Source: Blastopirellula retiformator
GTDB taxonomy: Bacteria; Planctomycetota; Planctomycetia; Pirellulales; Pirellulaceae
Length of the DNA: 64,000 nucleotides
NCBI RefSeq assembly: GCF_007859755.1
Contig: NZ_SJPF01000002.1
Span: 453,729-517,728 of the forward strand
Direction of reading: 5' to 3'
Made by a program: the position numbers and the translations under genes
Notes under the pieces: model-generated
Told to the model about the DNA's origin: nothing
The model's database searches: none
What the model saw: the letters and a program-made list of their open reading frames with translations, nothing else
Shown here: positions 1 to 9,086 of the stretch, piece after piece
How positions within the stretch are numbered: the first letter of the stretch is position 1
Layout of the letters: each line of letters opens with the position of its first letter

Positions 1-114
1 TGTGACCATTTACAGGAACTGCGATACCCTATGTCCGTCGCTGAAATCTAGTACGCAAAATCTCAGATCTCCGTTGGATTGCGCAATTCCGCAGCTCGAT
101 TGAAGCAATCTGCG
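1..114. other. Short non-coding edge of the window
   Basis: No credible coding frame or RNA gene is visible in these bases. They lie downstream of the ThiI/NFACT-R-like gene, which ends at 115 on the minus strand. No terminator hairpin is obvious. Confidence 0.5.
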
Positions 115-1083
115 CTAAACCGACATCGAATGGTCGCATAACCGGTTCCACGTACGCGATTTGTCGGTCCAGATCAAACGGTTGCCCGCATTGGCGATGC
201 CTCTTTCGCGCAAAGCCAGAACGACTTCGCGGGCCGCTTCAGACGGCTCTAATCCTACGGACAACACCGTTGGTCCCGAGAAATTGTCAGGCGTCGCCAG
301 CAGCAAAACGGGGTCGCCGGGCAGGTCGGCGAACAGCCGGGCCAGCTTCTCGTTTTCGCTTTGGTTGCGCCCGCTGATCACCAGGCCGCGATTTTCGATC
401 CAGCGCTGCCGCGGAAACTCGAACAACCCTGGCAACAGCCACTCGCGCGGTAGACGTGAGACGAGCGCCGGTCGCACGCGTCCGCCATACGCCGGATCGA
501 CCAATCGGCACCGCGCGGCGCCTTTCTCGCTGCCGGTCAGGCCGAACCGCTTGGCGAGTTCGCGAATCTTCCGGCGGCCGCTGCCATGGATCGCGCAGAG
601 CCGATCGCGATTGAGCAAACCGTTGGTCTCGGGCAAGGTGGGCGAGAGCAACCGCGCCGACAGCGGACGAACCAACCGCCCCGGGATGCCGGCATGATGC
701 TCCATCATTTCGAGATGAGCCCGCTTCTGTCCCATCACCTTTTGTCCCAGGACTTCGCCGGTGACGATAAAGTCAGCGTCCAGCTGTTTCATTAGCGCGA
801 CCGCCGCGGCCAACATCGCCAGGCGGCAATCGCAGCAAGGGTTGGCGCCTTTGCCATAGCCAAACCGCGGGCGTGCGAGCAGCTGCAGATAGTCGGTCGG
901 CGTCGGCTGAATGAGATGCAGCGGCACTTGCAGCTGGTCGGCTGAAAGCTGGGCCGCCGCGGCAATCGGCGAAAAGGGAGTGGCGTAGGCGACGGCGTCG
1001 ACCTCGATCCCTTGCGACTTGACCAGGGCGGCGGCGACGGCGCCATCGAGATCCCCAGAGATTAAAGCGACGCAGCGCGGCAT
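115..1083 (-). CDS. ThiI/PP-loop-like protein with C-terminal NFACT-R-type domain
   Basis: The 322-residue product resembles the adenine-nucleotide alpha-hydrolase (PP-loop) family related to ThiI and MnmA, which act in tRNA thiolation. The N-terminus holds the position of the PP-loop, but it reads SGDLDGA (residues 9-15) rather than the usual SGGxDS, so ATP binding may be altered. A GKGANPCCDC segment (C83 and C86) matches the NPCxDC motif of this family. The last ~90 residues look like the NFACT-R RNA-binding domain fused to these proteins. I chose the ATG at 1083 because it gives the family N-terminus and lies 8 bases after the rnc stop codon, which implies cotranscription and perhaps coupling. 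A longer frame running into rnc is a shadow. The family is a good match; the substrate is unknown. Confidence 0.7.
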   Translation of the reverse strand: MPRCVALISGDLDGAVAAALVKSQGIEVDAVAYATPFSPIAAAAQLSADQLQVPLHLIQPTPTDYLQLLARPRFGYGKGANPCCDCRLAMLAAAVALMKQLDADFIVTGEVLGQKVMGQKRAHLEMMEHHAGIPGRLVRPLSARLLSPTLPETNGLLNRDRLCAIHGSGRRKIRELAKRFGLTGSEKGAARCRLVDPAYGGRVRPALVSRLPREWLLPGLFEFPRQRWIENRGLVISGRNQSENEKLARLFADLPGDPVLLLATPDNFSGPTVLSVGLEPSEAAREVVLALRERGIANAGNRLIWTDKSRTWNRLCDHSMSV

Positions 1084-1091
1084 CGGGCGAA

Positions 1092-1823
1092 CTACTCGGT
1101 GATATGTTCGGCCGGGCCACCCTCGATTTCGCACAAGGCGTTTTCGGCAGCCCGCTGCTCCGCTTCCTTCTTGTTGCGTCCCCATGCGGCGCCATAGCGG
1201 ACGCCGGCGACTTGGGCGGCAACCTGAAAGCACTTGCTATGGTCTGGCCCTTTTTCGTCAAGCAGCAAGTAGCTGGGCGTCGCGCCATGTTCGCGCTGAG
1301 CGTACTGCTGTAGGGCCGATTTGAAGTTGGCGCCGGCTTCGCCGGAGACGGCCGCTTCGATCTCGTCTTCCAGGTTCCGCATGACGAACTCTTCGGCCGC
1401 CTTCGGTCCGCCATCCAAATAGATGGCGGCGATGATCGCCTCGAAGACGTCCGCCAACAGCGACGGCGGAACCGACGGGCTCGACGACATCCCTTTGCCG
1501 ACAATCAGGAACTCTTCCAGTCCCAGCTCTCGACTTAGCTTGGCGCAGGTCAGGCGACTGACCACGACCGATTTGATCCGCGTCAGGTCTCCCTCTAGAA
1601 AGTTGGTGTAGCGTAGGAACAACGCTTCACACACGACGCTACCGAGAATGGCGTCGCCGAGGAACTCCAGACGTTCGTTGCTTTCCAGCCGATGACTTGC
1701 CCCCGAGGCGTGCGTCAAGGCCGACTTCAGCAGTGATTTTTCTTGAAACCAATAGCCGATCCTCTCCTCACATCTTTCGATGGAGTCGTCCGATCGACTT
1801 AGCGTTTCGGAGGATTCGCTCAT
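1092..1823 (-). CDS. rnc: Ribonuclease III
   Basis: This enzyme cleaves double-stranded RNA in rRNA processing and mRNA decay. The 243-residue protein has the RNase III signature NERLEFLGD at residues 49-57, a second acidic catalytic stretch (ADVFEAIIAAIYLDGG), and a C-terminal double-stranded RNA-binding domain (about residues 165-235, ending in the NKKEAEQRAAENAL helix). The ATG at 1823 is preceded by AGG at suitable spacing and starts a family-length protein; a 92-residue upstream extension is not conserved-looking. It is first in a two-gene unit with the ThiI/NFACT-R-like gene and divergent from mgtE. Confidence 0.95.
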   Translation of the reverse strand: MSESSETLSRSDDSIERCEERIGYWFQEKSLLKSALTHASGASHRLESNERLEFLGDAILGSVVCEALFLRYTNFLEGDLTRIKSVVVSRLTCAKLSRELGLEEFLIVGKGMSSSPSVPPSLLADVFEAIIAAIYLDGGPKAAEEFVMRNLEDEIEAAVSGEAGANFKSALQQYAQREHGATPSYLLLDEKGPDHSKCFQVAAQVAGVRYGAAWGRNKKEAEQRAAENALCEIEGGPAEHITE

Positions 1824-2094
1824 TGCGGACCTAGTTTTCGCCGGTTGCGGCGTTTCCTCCGTTGCGACCACGATATCGATGGGGTGACCCGTGGGCGGAA
1901 CGCAGAGAACGCAAAAAATGGATGCTATCAGAGCATCTGTAAGTCTAATTGTCCTAAATGATAGCGTCAATTGTGATTGCGCCCCAGAAATTGTCGACGC
2001 TCCCTGATTTTTTCGGATTTGCCCCGGGGTGAACGAATCGGAGCAGGCAAGGTAGATTAGAAGCTCCTGACCTCTTATACGATGAAACGGCGCC

Positions 2095-3447
2095 ATGATG
2101 AACCTGCTCTACCTGCCGGAACTCCGCGAAATGCTGGCCGAAAACGACCATGAAGGTCTGTTGGAATTCTGCACCGCGCTGCACCCTGCGCGGACCGCCG
2201 AGTTCATGGAAGCCCTTACCGCAGAAGAGGTTTGGAACGTTCTCCGCCACGCCGATACCCAGCTGGCCAGCGAGATCTTCGCCTATTTCGAACACCCGTT
2301 TCAGGTCGAGATCATCGAGTCGCGGGACCCCGCAGAGGTCGCCGAGATGATCTCCTGCATGTCGGCCGACGACCGGGTCGACCTCCTCTCAGGCGTCGAG
2401 GACGAGACGGTCAACGCCATTTTGGCCCTCCTCTCGCTGGAAGAACGCCGCGATTTTCATCGCCTGGCCCGCTATCCCGAAGGGGTCGCCGGGGCGATCA
2501 TGACGACCGAAGTCGCCCGGCTGCCCGAGATTCTGACCGTCCGCCAGGCCTTGGACGAGATCATGCGCCAGGCCGAAAACCTGGAAACGATCTACTACGT
2601 CTACGTGACCGACGACAACGATCGGCTGCACGGCGTCGTCTCGACCCGGCAGTTAGTGTCGTCGCTGGGCAAGCCCGACCGGAAGCTGTCAGAGCTGATG
2701 GAGCCCGAGGTGATTCACGCCCAGGTGACCGAAGACCAGGAAGAAGTGTTGCGGAAGATGGCCGACTACGACTTGTTGGCGATTCCGGTGGTCGACGACA
2801 CGCTGCAACTGGTCGGCATCATCACGCACGACGATATTCTCGACGTCGTCTTGGAAGAGGCCGAAGAAGACGCCTACCGCGCGGCGGCGGTCGAACCGCT
2901 CGAAGAGTCGTACCTGCAAACGCCGGTCTTAACCCTGAGCTGGAAACGTGGCGTCTGGCTGACGATCCTGTTTGGCGGGGCCTTGCTGACGGTGATGACG
3001 CTCAGCCAGTTTGAAGAAGAGCTGAACAAGTACGCCTGGCTGGTGCCGTTTATTCCGCTGGTGATCTCGACCGGCGGCAACACCGGCAATCAATCGGCGA
3101 CGCTGATCATCATGGCCCTGAACAAGGGAGACGTCTCGATCTACGATTGGCTGACGGTCCTGCGGCGCGAAATGCTAATGGGCCTGATCCTCGGCAGCTT
3201 GCTCTGCGTCTTCGGTTTCGGCATCGCCATGATCGAGGCGCCCTCGCTATGGGCGGCGCTGGTGGTGCCGATCACGGTGATCGTCGTGGTACTGGCCGGA
3301 ACGATCGTCGGCTCAATGCTGCCGCTACTATTCAAGAGCTTGAACCTCGACCCGGCGCTAATGAGCAACCCCTTCGTCGCCGGCGTGATCGACCTGGTCG
3401 GGATTCTGATCTATATGTCGGTCACGATTTTGTTACTGGGCGAGTAA
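2095..3447 (+). CDS. mgtE: Magnesium transporter MgtE
   Basis: This is a 450-residue inner-membrane Mg2+ channel. The order is family-typical: an N-terminal superhelical MgtE_N domain (about 1-130), a CBS pair (about 140-260, with the VVSTRQLV and VGIITHDDILDVV segments), a connecting helix, then about five membrane helices from residue 280. The pore motif region PLVISTGGNTGNQSATL is present. Two ATG codons lie in tandem at 2095 and 2098; neither has a strong Shine-Dalgarno sequence. The gene stands alone, divergent from rnc across a 271-bp region in which I could not see an M-box riboswitch. Confidence 0.95.
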   Translation: MMNLLYLPELREMLAENDHEGLLEFCTALHPARTAEFMEALTAEEVWNVLRHADTQLASEIFAYFEHPFQVEIIESRDPAEVAEMISCMSADDRVDLLSGVEDETVNAILALLSLEERRDFHRLARYPEGVAGAIMTTEVARLPEILTVRQALDEIMRQAENLETIYYVYVTDDNDRLHGVVSTRQLVSSLGKPDRKLSELMEPEVIHAQVTEDQEEVLRKMADYDLLAIPVVDDTLQLVGIITHDDILDVVLEEAEEDAYRAAAVEPLEESYLQTPVLTLSWKRGVWLTILFGGALLTVMTLSQFEEELNKYAWLVPFIPLVISTGGNTGNQSATLIIMALNKGDVSIYDWLTVLRREMLMGLILGSLLCVFGFGIAMIEAPSLWAALVVPITVIVVVLAGTIVGSMLPLLFKSLNLDPALMSNPFVAGVIDLVGILIYMSVTILLLGE

Positions 3448-3532
3448 GCGATCGCCAAGAATAGTAGCCCGAAGAAAAGCGGAGAGCCGAAAGTGGCGGG
3501 AAGCTAACTACGTCGAACGTCATTTCGCTTCG

Positions 3533-3678
3533 TAGGCTGGGTCGAGACCCAGCTTGATGCGGCAAGAAGCGAAGGCGCGATCATCGCGGCGATGAAGTTC
3601 TGCTGGGTCTCGACCCAGCCTATGGCGGCTAAAATTCTGTGAGCGCAGGTTCGTGGTCCGCATAGCGGACCCTACGCC
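3533..3678. repeat. Cluster of short palindromic intergenic repeats
   Basis: Two copies of a CTGGGTCTCGACCCAG palindrome lie in inverted orientation at 3533-3554 and 3602-3629, so the whole stretch could fold into a long hairpin. A second family, GGTCCGCATAGCGGACC inside a 34-bp unit, lies at 3645-3678 and recurs nearly identically at 5526-5559. These are REP-like repeats between mgtE and the convergent minus-strand genes. Confidence 0.7.
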
Positions 3679-3698
3679 GGTGATCGATTTCTCGCCTC

Positions 3699-4040
3699 TT
3701 AGACGTTCAGCGCCGGTTGCCCGACATACAGCTGCAGGATCTGGCTTTGCACTTTGATCGCGCGGATCAGCACCCAGATCTGGTCCGGCGAAAACGAACG
3801 AGGGTCGGAGGTTGACAGTTCGTCCAGCTCGGCCGTCATGGCGGCGTGTTGGTCAGTGGCGGCCTGCAGCTTCAGCCCGACTTCTTTCCAGACCGTCGTC
3901 AGCAGCTGATCATCTGCCAGGTGCTCGGTATCTTTCACCGAGTTTGACAACAACAGGCACAAGCGGGCGACGTCTTTCACGTTCGCACTAGGCTGCAGGG
4001 TTTGGATACGTTCGGCAAGGTCTTGACAAGATACGTTCAT
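3699..4040 (-). CDS. Hypothetical protein (113 aa)
   Basis: This is a small acidic protein with no family I recognise. The sequence is mostly helical in appearance, with no signal peptide, membrane helix or metal motif. I chose the ATG at 4040 (MNVSCQDL...) because the frame upstream looks non-coding; an alternative ATG at 4094 would add 18 residues, and neither has a clear Shine-Dalgarno sequence. It lies 128 bases downstream of the glycosyltransferase on the same strand and could be cotranscribed with it. Coding is inferred from frame length and codon use only. Confidence 0.55.
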   Translation of the reverse strand: MNVSCQDLAERIQTLQPSANVKDVARLCLLLSNSVKDTEHLADDQLLTTVWKEVGLKLQAATDQHAAMTAELDELSTSDPRSFSPDQIWVLIRAIKVQSQILQLYVGQPALNV

Positions 4041-4168
4041 GGCTTTGGGTCCAGCCGGATCAGAAGAGATTGCAACGTGCCCGCGTTCGGGCATACCAAA
4101 CTTTAGCTCAGTCTGCCGTGCAGTTCTGACAAAATTCGTGGCTGAAGGGAAGCGGCCCGGCACATTCG

Positions 4169-5272
4169 TTACGACCGCGCCAACAGGTCGTTATAAAAGC
4201 GCGCAATCTGCGAGGTCGACTTGCCGGGTGTGAAGAGACCGCAGCGCGCTTGCGCCTTTCTACCAAGCTGCGCACGATAGGCGGGGTCAAAAATCAGCCG
4301 ATCGAGCGCCCTCGCCATGGCGTCGACGTCGTCGATCGGCACGATCTCGGCCGCGTCGTCCCCAAAGATCTCGCGCGTTCCACCCGCGCTGGTCGCTACA
4401 ACCGGCAAACCTGTCGCGGCCGCTTCCAGCAACACTCGCCCCAGCGGCTCTTGCCGGGCGGCGTGCACCAACGCCGTCAACTCGCGCAGCAACTGCGGCA
4501 GGTCATGACGAAACGGCAAAAACGTCACGTCGGCAGTCTGTCTCCGCTCGGCGACTATCTGCCGCAGCGACGCTTCGTACTCGATCGCTTCGTCCTTTTG
4601 CGAAAAGCGATCGCCGATCACCAGCAGATGGGCCTGGCCGTTACTGGTAAACGCCTGCAGCGCGATCTCGATCCCTTTTCGCATCCCGATCTGGCCGATG
4701 ATCGCGAACAGTTGTTTCTCGCGCGGCAGGTTCAGCTCGCGATGCAAATAACCAGTTGGCTCGCCGGGGAAGAAAACGGTCGTGGCGACGCCGTTGTAAA
4801 TCACCCGCGTCGACTCGTCTAACAATCCTTGCGACACGTGAAAGTCGAGGGTCGCGTGGGAAACGGCGATTCGCCCGTCCAGCTGGTTCAGGTCGGTGAT
4901 GACGCGGCGGTTGAGCTTGAGAATGTCGCGCAGATGGCCGACCTTGATCACGTCCGGCGTTTCGACCGGCCCCAGCACGCGACTCATCGACAAGCTGTTG
5001 GCGTGCACGATGTCGGCGCGATGACGCGCGACTAGTTGCGGCAGTTCCGCACGCAACGCTTCCAGCGGACGCTTCCGCCCTGCCCCATCGGCCACGTCCC
5101 AGGCGTCATACTCGGCGCCAGTTTTCCTGACGCGGGCCGCCAAGTCTCCAGCGGACGGTCCCAACACGATCGGTCGCCACCCGACCGACATCACGTAGGG
5201 AAGAATCGAAAGCAGCGAGTTCTCGCCCCCGTTCAGCGTCCCGTATTCGCACAGATAGAGAATCGACCGCAT
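4169..5272 (-). CDS. Glycosyltransferase family 4 (GT-B fold)
   Basis: A 367-residue cytoplasmic glycosyltransferase of the group 1 / GT4 class. The N-terminal Rossmann half begins with the typical YLCEYGTLNGGENSLL glycine-rich acceptor segment. The C-terminal half carries IIGQIGMRKGIEIALQAF and the donor-binding motif ARQEPLGRVLLEAAATGLPV followed by VATSAGGTREIF. Such enzymes transfer sugars from nucleotide-sugar donors to glycans or lipids; the substrate cannot be read from the sequence. No other polysaccharide genes are adjacent, so a locus role is not evident. Confidence 0.85.
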   Translation of the reverse strand: MRSILYLCEYGTLNGGENSLLSILPYVMSVGWRPIVLGPSAGDLAARVRKTGAEYDAWDVADGAGRKRPLEALRAELPQLVARHRADIVHANSLSMSRVLGPVETPDVIKVGHLRDILKLNRRVITDLNQLDGRIAVSHATLDFHVSQGLLDESTRVIYNGVATTVFFPGEPTGYLHRELNLPREKQLFAIIGQIGMRKGIEIALQAFTSNGQAHLLVIGDRFSQKDEAIEYEASLRQIVAERRQTADVTFLPFRHDLPQLLRELTALVHAARQEPLGRVLLEAAATGLPVVATSAGGTREIFGDDAAEIVPIDDVDAMARALDRLIFDPAYRAQLGRKAQARCGLFTPGKSTSQIARFYNDLLARS

Positions 5273-5577
5273 GCTGGCCTCGGTCGGAAGTATTTATCGA
5301 GACGAATTCGATCGTAGCCCGAGGCGCAAGCCGAGGGAATGTGCGTGGGTCAGACGATCGGTCGGATTAGCGACTCGGACTTGGAAGCAGGGATGCGACG
5401 CTCGTTGGACGGCTCGACCGCATTCCCTCGCTGGCGCTGCGGGCTAGCGTCCTGATCACTCGGCGTTTCTTCATAGGGTCCGCTATGCGGACCAAGGAAG
5501 CGCTAACCAAGATCGACGTCCACTTGCAGGTTCGTGGTCCGCACAGCGGACCCTACGCCCATGAATTTGATCGCTCA
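5273..5577. other. Intergenic region with palindromic repeats
   Basis: No gene is visible. The stretch holds a CCCGAGGCGCAAGCCGAGGG repeat at 5315-5341, a degenerate inverted counterpart at 5421-5446, and two GGTCCGC-type palindromes at 5474-5494 and 5526-5559. The latter unit is nearly identical to 3645-3678. The same CCCGAGGCG family returns as a long hairpin at 28855-28992. Confidence 0.6.
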
Positions 5578-6465
5578 TTACAGCTGCCCGTACTTGGTCA
5601 GCGTCGCCCGCAGTTGCGTTTCTTCGCTCGCTTCCAGGTTGGTCATCGGCAGGCGAAGTTCGCCGGTGTCGCGGCCGAGCATCTTCATCGCCGCTTTGAT
5701 CGGAATTGGGTTGGTCGACAGGCCGAGCAGTTCGCGGCAGAGCCCGAAGAGCTTGAAGTGTCGCTCTTGGGCTTCGGCCAGGTTGCCAGCCGCCATCGCC
5801 TTGACCATCGCAACCAGATCTTGCGGCACGATGTTGCCGACGACCGAGATCACCCCTTCGCCCCCGACCGACATCATCGGAATCGTCATGCTGTCGTCGC
5901 CGCTAAGGACCGTCAAGTCGGTCCGCTCTAGCACCTGCGACGTTTGATCCATCGAACCAGTCGCATCTTTGACCAGGGCGATGTTCTTCAGCTCGGCCAG
6001 CTTGGCGATCGTGCAGGGCTCGATGTTCTTGGCGGCGCGGCCCGGGATGTTGTAGACGCAAATCGGCACGTCGACCGCTTCGGCAACCGCTTTGAAATGT
6101 TCGTAGAAGCCGTTCTGAGTCGGCTTGTTGTAGTACGGAGCGACCATCAGCGCCGCGTCGGCGCCTTCCTGGGCGGCCCACATCGTCAGCCGCAGCGCTT
6201 CGGCCGTGCTGTTGGATCCGGTCCCCGGCATGATCTTGACGCGACCAGCGGCCGTTTCGATCACCGAGCTGATCACTCGCTCGTGCTCTTCGTGCGACAG
6301 CGTCGGCGATTCGCCGGTAGTGCCGACCGGGCAGAGACCGGTGACGCCGGCCGCGATCTGAAATTCGACTTGCTCTTTCAAGCGATCGTAGTCCACATTG
6401 CCGTCCTTGAACGGAGTGACAATTGCAGTCCAGACGCCAGCAAATTCAGAACCTTTTCGCGACAT
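5578..6465 (-). CDS. dapA: 4-hydroxy-tetrahydrodipicolinate synthase
   Basis: DapA condenses pyruvate with aspartate semialdehyde in the diaminopimelate/lysine pathway, which also feeds peptidoglycan. The 295-residue (beta/alpha)8 protein has the GTTGES motif at 48-53, the catalytic Tyr in CVYNIPGR (Y138) and the Schiff-base lysine in ALVKDATGS (K166), all spaced as in characterised DapA. The ATG at 6465 is preceded by CAGG at the right distance; a 70-residue upstream extension is spurious. The gene appears monocistronic. Confidence 0.95.
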   Translation of the reverse strand: MSRKGSEFAGVWTAIVTPFKDGNVDYDRLKEQVEFQIAAGVTGLCPVGTTGESPTLSHEEHERVISSVIETAAGRVKIMPGTGSNSTAEALRLTMWAAQEGADAALMVAPYYNKPTQNGFYEHFKAVAEAVDVPICVYNIPGRAAKNIEPCTIAKLAELKNIALVKDATGSMDQTSQVLERTDLTVLSGDDSMTIPMMSVGGEGVISVVGNIVPQDLVAMVKAMAAGNLAEAQERHFKLFGLCRELLGLSTNPIPIKAAMKMLGRDTGELRLPMTNLEASEETQLRATLTKYGQL

Positions 6466-6763
6466 ACCACTACCTGAGTCGAACGGAAACAACAGAAATA
6501 CGTAATACAAATATGTCCCACACAGCCCGCTTCGACAACCGGGGGGCGGGGTAAGCGGCGGAACTAGGAAACGCAGGTCAAAACCTTGGTAGGGTGGGTG
6601 CAGCGAGCGAATCCAGGCCTGGCCTCGCCGCGTTGTTACGACCGATCGCGTAACCCACCTTTGGCTTGCACGCATTTGATGGGTTACGCAAGCGATTTCG
6701 CCAAACCACCCGGAGCGACGCTATTTGGCGCGCGCTCCACCCACTCTACGTCGGATCACTGCT
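6466..6763. other. Intergenic region with TAGGGTGGGTGCAG repeat
   Basis: No gene is seen between dapA and pdxJ. A TAGGGTGGGTGCAGCGAGCG repeat lies at 6590-6609, and a near copy occurs at 32858-32877. Further inverted TAACCCACC/TGGGTTACG segments at about 6650-6690 suggest a larger hairpin. Confidence 0.45.
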
Positions 6764-7489
6764 CTACGTCGTGATCAAACCGGTAATCAACCGTTTCATA
6801 TCATGCACGGCTTGTTCCATGCCGACCATCATCGCCCGAGCAATGATGCTATGGCCGATGTTCAGCTCGCGCATTTTGGGGATCGCGGCGACCGGCAGGA
6901 CGTTGCTGTAGGTCAGGCCGTGGCCAGCCAGCAGTTCCATCCCCAGATCGCAGATCTGCTGCCCGGCGTGGGTCAGTTTTTCCAGCTCTTTCTCCCGGGC
7001 GGCGCCTTGGGTCAGCGCGTATTGCCCGGTGTGCAGTTCGACCGAGGTCGCCCCCAGTTTGCGGGCCATCACCAGCTGAGCCGGTTCGGGATCGAGAAAC
7101 AGGCTGACCGCGATTCCGGCGTCTTGCAGCCGATGAATCGCCGCTTTGTTCTTTTCGGGGCTGCGGAGCAGGTCGAGCCCCCCTTCGGTCGTCACTTCTT
7201 CGCGCCGCTCGGGAACCAGGGTCGCCTGGTCCGGCTTCACCTCGCAGGCGAGCTTCAACACATCCTCGGCGGTCGCCAGCTCCAAATTGACCTTTACCTT
7301 GGCGGTCTCGCGGATGATCCGTAGGTCGCGATCCTGAATATGGCGGCGATCTTCGCGCAGGTGGAGCGTGATGCAGTCGGCGCCCCCGATCTCGGCTAGC
7401 GCCGCGGCCCACACCGGATCAGGCTCGTTGGTCCGACGGGCCTGCCGCACGGTGGCGACATGGTCAATATTGACTCCCAAATTGGGCAT
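6764..7489 (-). CDS. pdxJ: Pyridoxine 5'-phosphate synthase
   Basis: PdxJ closes the ring of pyridoxine 5'-phosphate from 1-deoxyxylulose 5-phosphate and 3-amino-2-oxopropyl phosphate in DXP-dependent vitamin B6 synthesis. The 241-residue TIM-barrel protein starts with the family signature [15 protein letters not shown] and has [14 protein letters not shown] and [11 protein letters not shown] strands. The ATG at 7489 follows a GGAAGGG Shine-Dalgarno sequence; the 30 codons upstream are unlikely to be translated. B6 enzymes are frequent in this window (two trans-sulfuration enzymes and YggS), but no direct link is implied. Confidence 0.95.
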   Translation of the reverse strand: MPNLGVNIDHVATVRQARRTNEPDPVWAAALAEIGGADCITLHLREDRRHIQDRDLRIIRETAKVKVNLELATAEDVLKLACEVKPDQATLVPERREEVTTEGGLDLLRSPEKNKAAIHRLQDAGIAVSLFLDPEPAQLVMARKLGATSVELHTGQYALTQGAAREKELEKLTHAGQQICDLGMELLAGHGLTYSNVLPVAAIPKMRELNIGHSIIARAMMVGMEQAVHDMKRLITGLITT

Positions 7490-7675
7490 GGGACAGCACC
7501 CTTCCAGTGAATCCGAAAACCAAAGAACGAATCGAAACCGCAATTTTACGGCCTTTCGCCCATCGCGCCACCAGGACATGGCGTGCCCATGGCAGGTTCA
7601 GGCAAAAACCTCGGTCTTTCGGCGGGCCGCGTGCCTGCCGAAAGAAAGTAGTCTAAACTACGGCCAATAAAAGTA

Positions 7676-7752
7676 GGTCAGGCCTTGGCCTGACGCCGAA
7701 TCGCTATCGATTTTCCACCCCCAACGGCCGTTCGTCAGGCCGAGGCCTGACC
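7676..7752. repeat. Inverted GGTCAGGCCTTGGCCTGAC repeat pair
   Basis: A 19-bp palindrome at 7676-7694 is matched by an inverted copy at 7734-7752, so the 77-bp unit can fold into one long or two short hairpins. It ends 13 bases before the DUF2461 start codon and may lie in its leader RNA, or act as a terminator-like structure. Confidence 0.7.
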
Positions 7753-7765
7753 GACAAATACGCTT

Positions 7766-8446
7766 ATGAAACGCAACGACAAGTTCCCCGGCTTCCCGAA
7801 GCAAACGGTCACGTTCCTCCGCCAGCTGCGGAAGAACAACAACAAAGCGTGGTTCGACGAGCATCGGGGCGACTACGACCAATACTTCGTCACCCCGGCC
7901 AAGGCGTTTGTCGAAGCGGTCGGTAAGAAGCTGCCGCGGTTGTCGCCGCGATTGGTCGCCCAGCCGCGGATCAATGGTTCGATCTATCGGATCAACCGCG
8001 ACATCCGCTTCAGCAAAGACAAGACGCCGTACAAGGATCACCTCGATTTTCTCTTTTGGGAAGAGGACAAAAAGTCGAGCCCGTCGGCGCTCTTCTTGCG
8101 GGTCAGTCCCGATGGCCTGTTCCTGGGCGCGGGGGCGTATGCCTGTCCGGACCTGCTGAAGAAGCTGCGTCCCGCGATCACGCATTCGATCTTCGGCCCC
8201 GAGTTGGCGGGCATCGCCAAGAAGCTGCGAAGGTCAGGGCACGAGATTCTGGGAAAGCACTACAAACGCTTCCCCCGCGACTTTCCCCAAGATGGCCCTG
8301 CGGCCGAGTTCCTGCTCCACAACTCGCTATATGTGGTAGCGGAAGAGCCGTTGGAGTTAGCCTACTCGCCGGAGGTCGTCGATCAGGCGATTGCGCGGTG
8401 GAAGAAGATGCTGCCGCTGCATGAGTGGTTGATGAATCACGGGTAG
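7766..8446 (+). CDS. DUF2461 domain-containing protein
   Basis: The 226-residue protein matches the DUF2461 (TIGR02453) family throughout. It has the N-terminal FLRQLRKNNNKAWFDEHR segment, the central RINGSIYRINRDIRFSKDKTPYK block and the FLRVSPDGLFLGAGAY segment. The biochemical function of the family is not known to me. The protein looks soluble, without signal peptide or membrane helix. The TfoX-like gene follows after 10 bases, so the two are probably cotranscribed. Confidence 0.9.
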   Translation: MKRNDKFPGFPKQTVTFLRQLRKNNNKAWFDEHRGDYDQYFVTPAKAFVEAVGKKLPRLSPRLVAQPRINGSIYRINRDIRFSKDKTPYKDHLDFLFWEEDKKSSPSALFLRVSPDGLFLGAGAYACPDLLKKLRPAITHSIFGPELAGIAKKLRRSGHEILGKHYKRFPRDFPQDGPAAEFLLHNSLYVVAEEPLELAYSPEVVDQAIARWKKMLPLHEWLMNHG

Positions 8447-8456
8447 GACCAAGCCG

Positions 8457-8789
8457 ATGGACGACGTTGACGAAGCGCTGGTCGAGCGGATTCGCCCCTT
8501 CATGCGGCGGCGGAAGGGGTACGCTGAAAAGAAAATGTTCGGCGGTCTTTGCTTCTTTATCAACGGCAACATGACGGTCGGCCCCTGGAAGGGATCGCTG
8601 ATCGTCCGCCTGGCGAAAGAAGACCACGAGAAAAACCAGCGTCGCCCGCACGCAACGCCGATGGATATCACCGGCAAAGTGATGAAAGGCTGGGTAAAGG
8701 TGGAGCCGGCCGGCATCGCCGCCGACGAAGATTTGAAATTGTGGATCGACCAGGCGGTGGCGTATGCCCGGACGTTGCCGGCGAAGTAG
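8457..8789 (+). CDS. TfoX/Sxy N-terminal domain protein
   Basis: A 110-residue protein made of the TfoX N-terminal domain alone, shown by the opening helix with KKMFGGLCFFINGNMTVG and the following strand segment. In gammaproteobacteria TfoX regulates competence with CRP, but single-domain homologues in other phyla have no established role. A TAGGA Shine-Dalgarno sequence precedes the ATG at 8457. It is probably in an operon with the upstream DUF2461 gene. Confidence 0.85.
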   Translation: MDDVDEALVERIRPFMRRRKGYAEKKMFGGLCFFINGNMTVGPWKGSLIVRLAKEDHEKNQRRPHATPMDITGKVMKGWVKVEPAGIAADEDLKLWIDQAVAYARTLPAK

Positions 8790-9086
8790 CGGTTGCTTCA
8801 GGCGGAACTCGCCTTTACCTGCGTCCAGCTCGCGAACGTCCGTGGGGCCAATCATTCTGGTTGGGCAAACCTTTCCGAACAGATCAATCGCATGTGCAAC
8901 AGCTTTGCGAGGATGTTGGTGACGCCTTCGATTCAATTTTAGCCTAGACGCGGAATGGGCCGATCTTCAAGAGGTGTCCAGCGACCGCTATTTGCTCTGA
9001 GAGCTCTGGGGAAACGGAACCCTCTTTTCGCGCCGGCGCTGGCGCCTCATCGTCCAGAAACCCACACCCCGGCAAGGATTGCCACG

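Noticed and set aside
1824-2094. An M-box riboswitch upstream of mgtE
   Set aside because: I could not find the conserved M-box blocks in this region.
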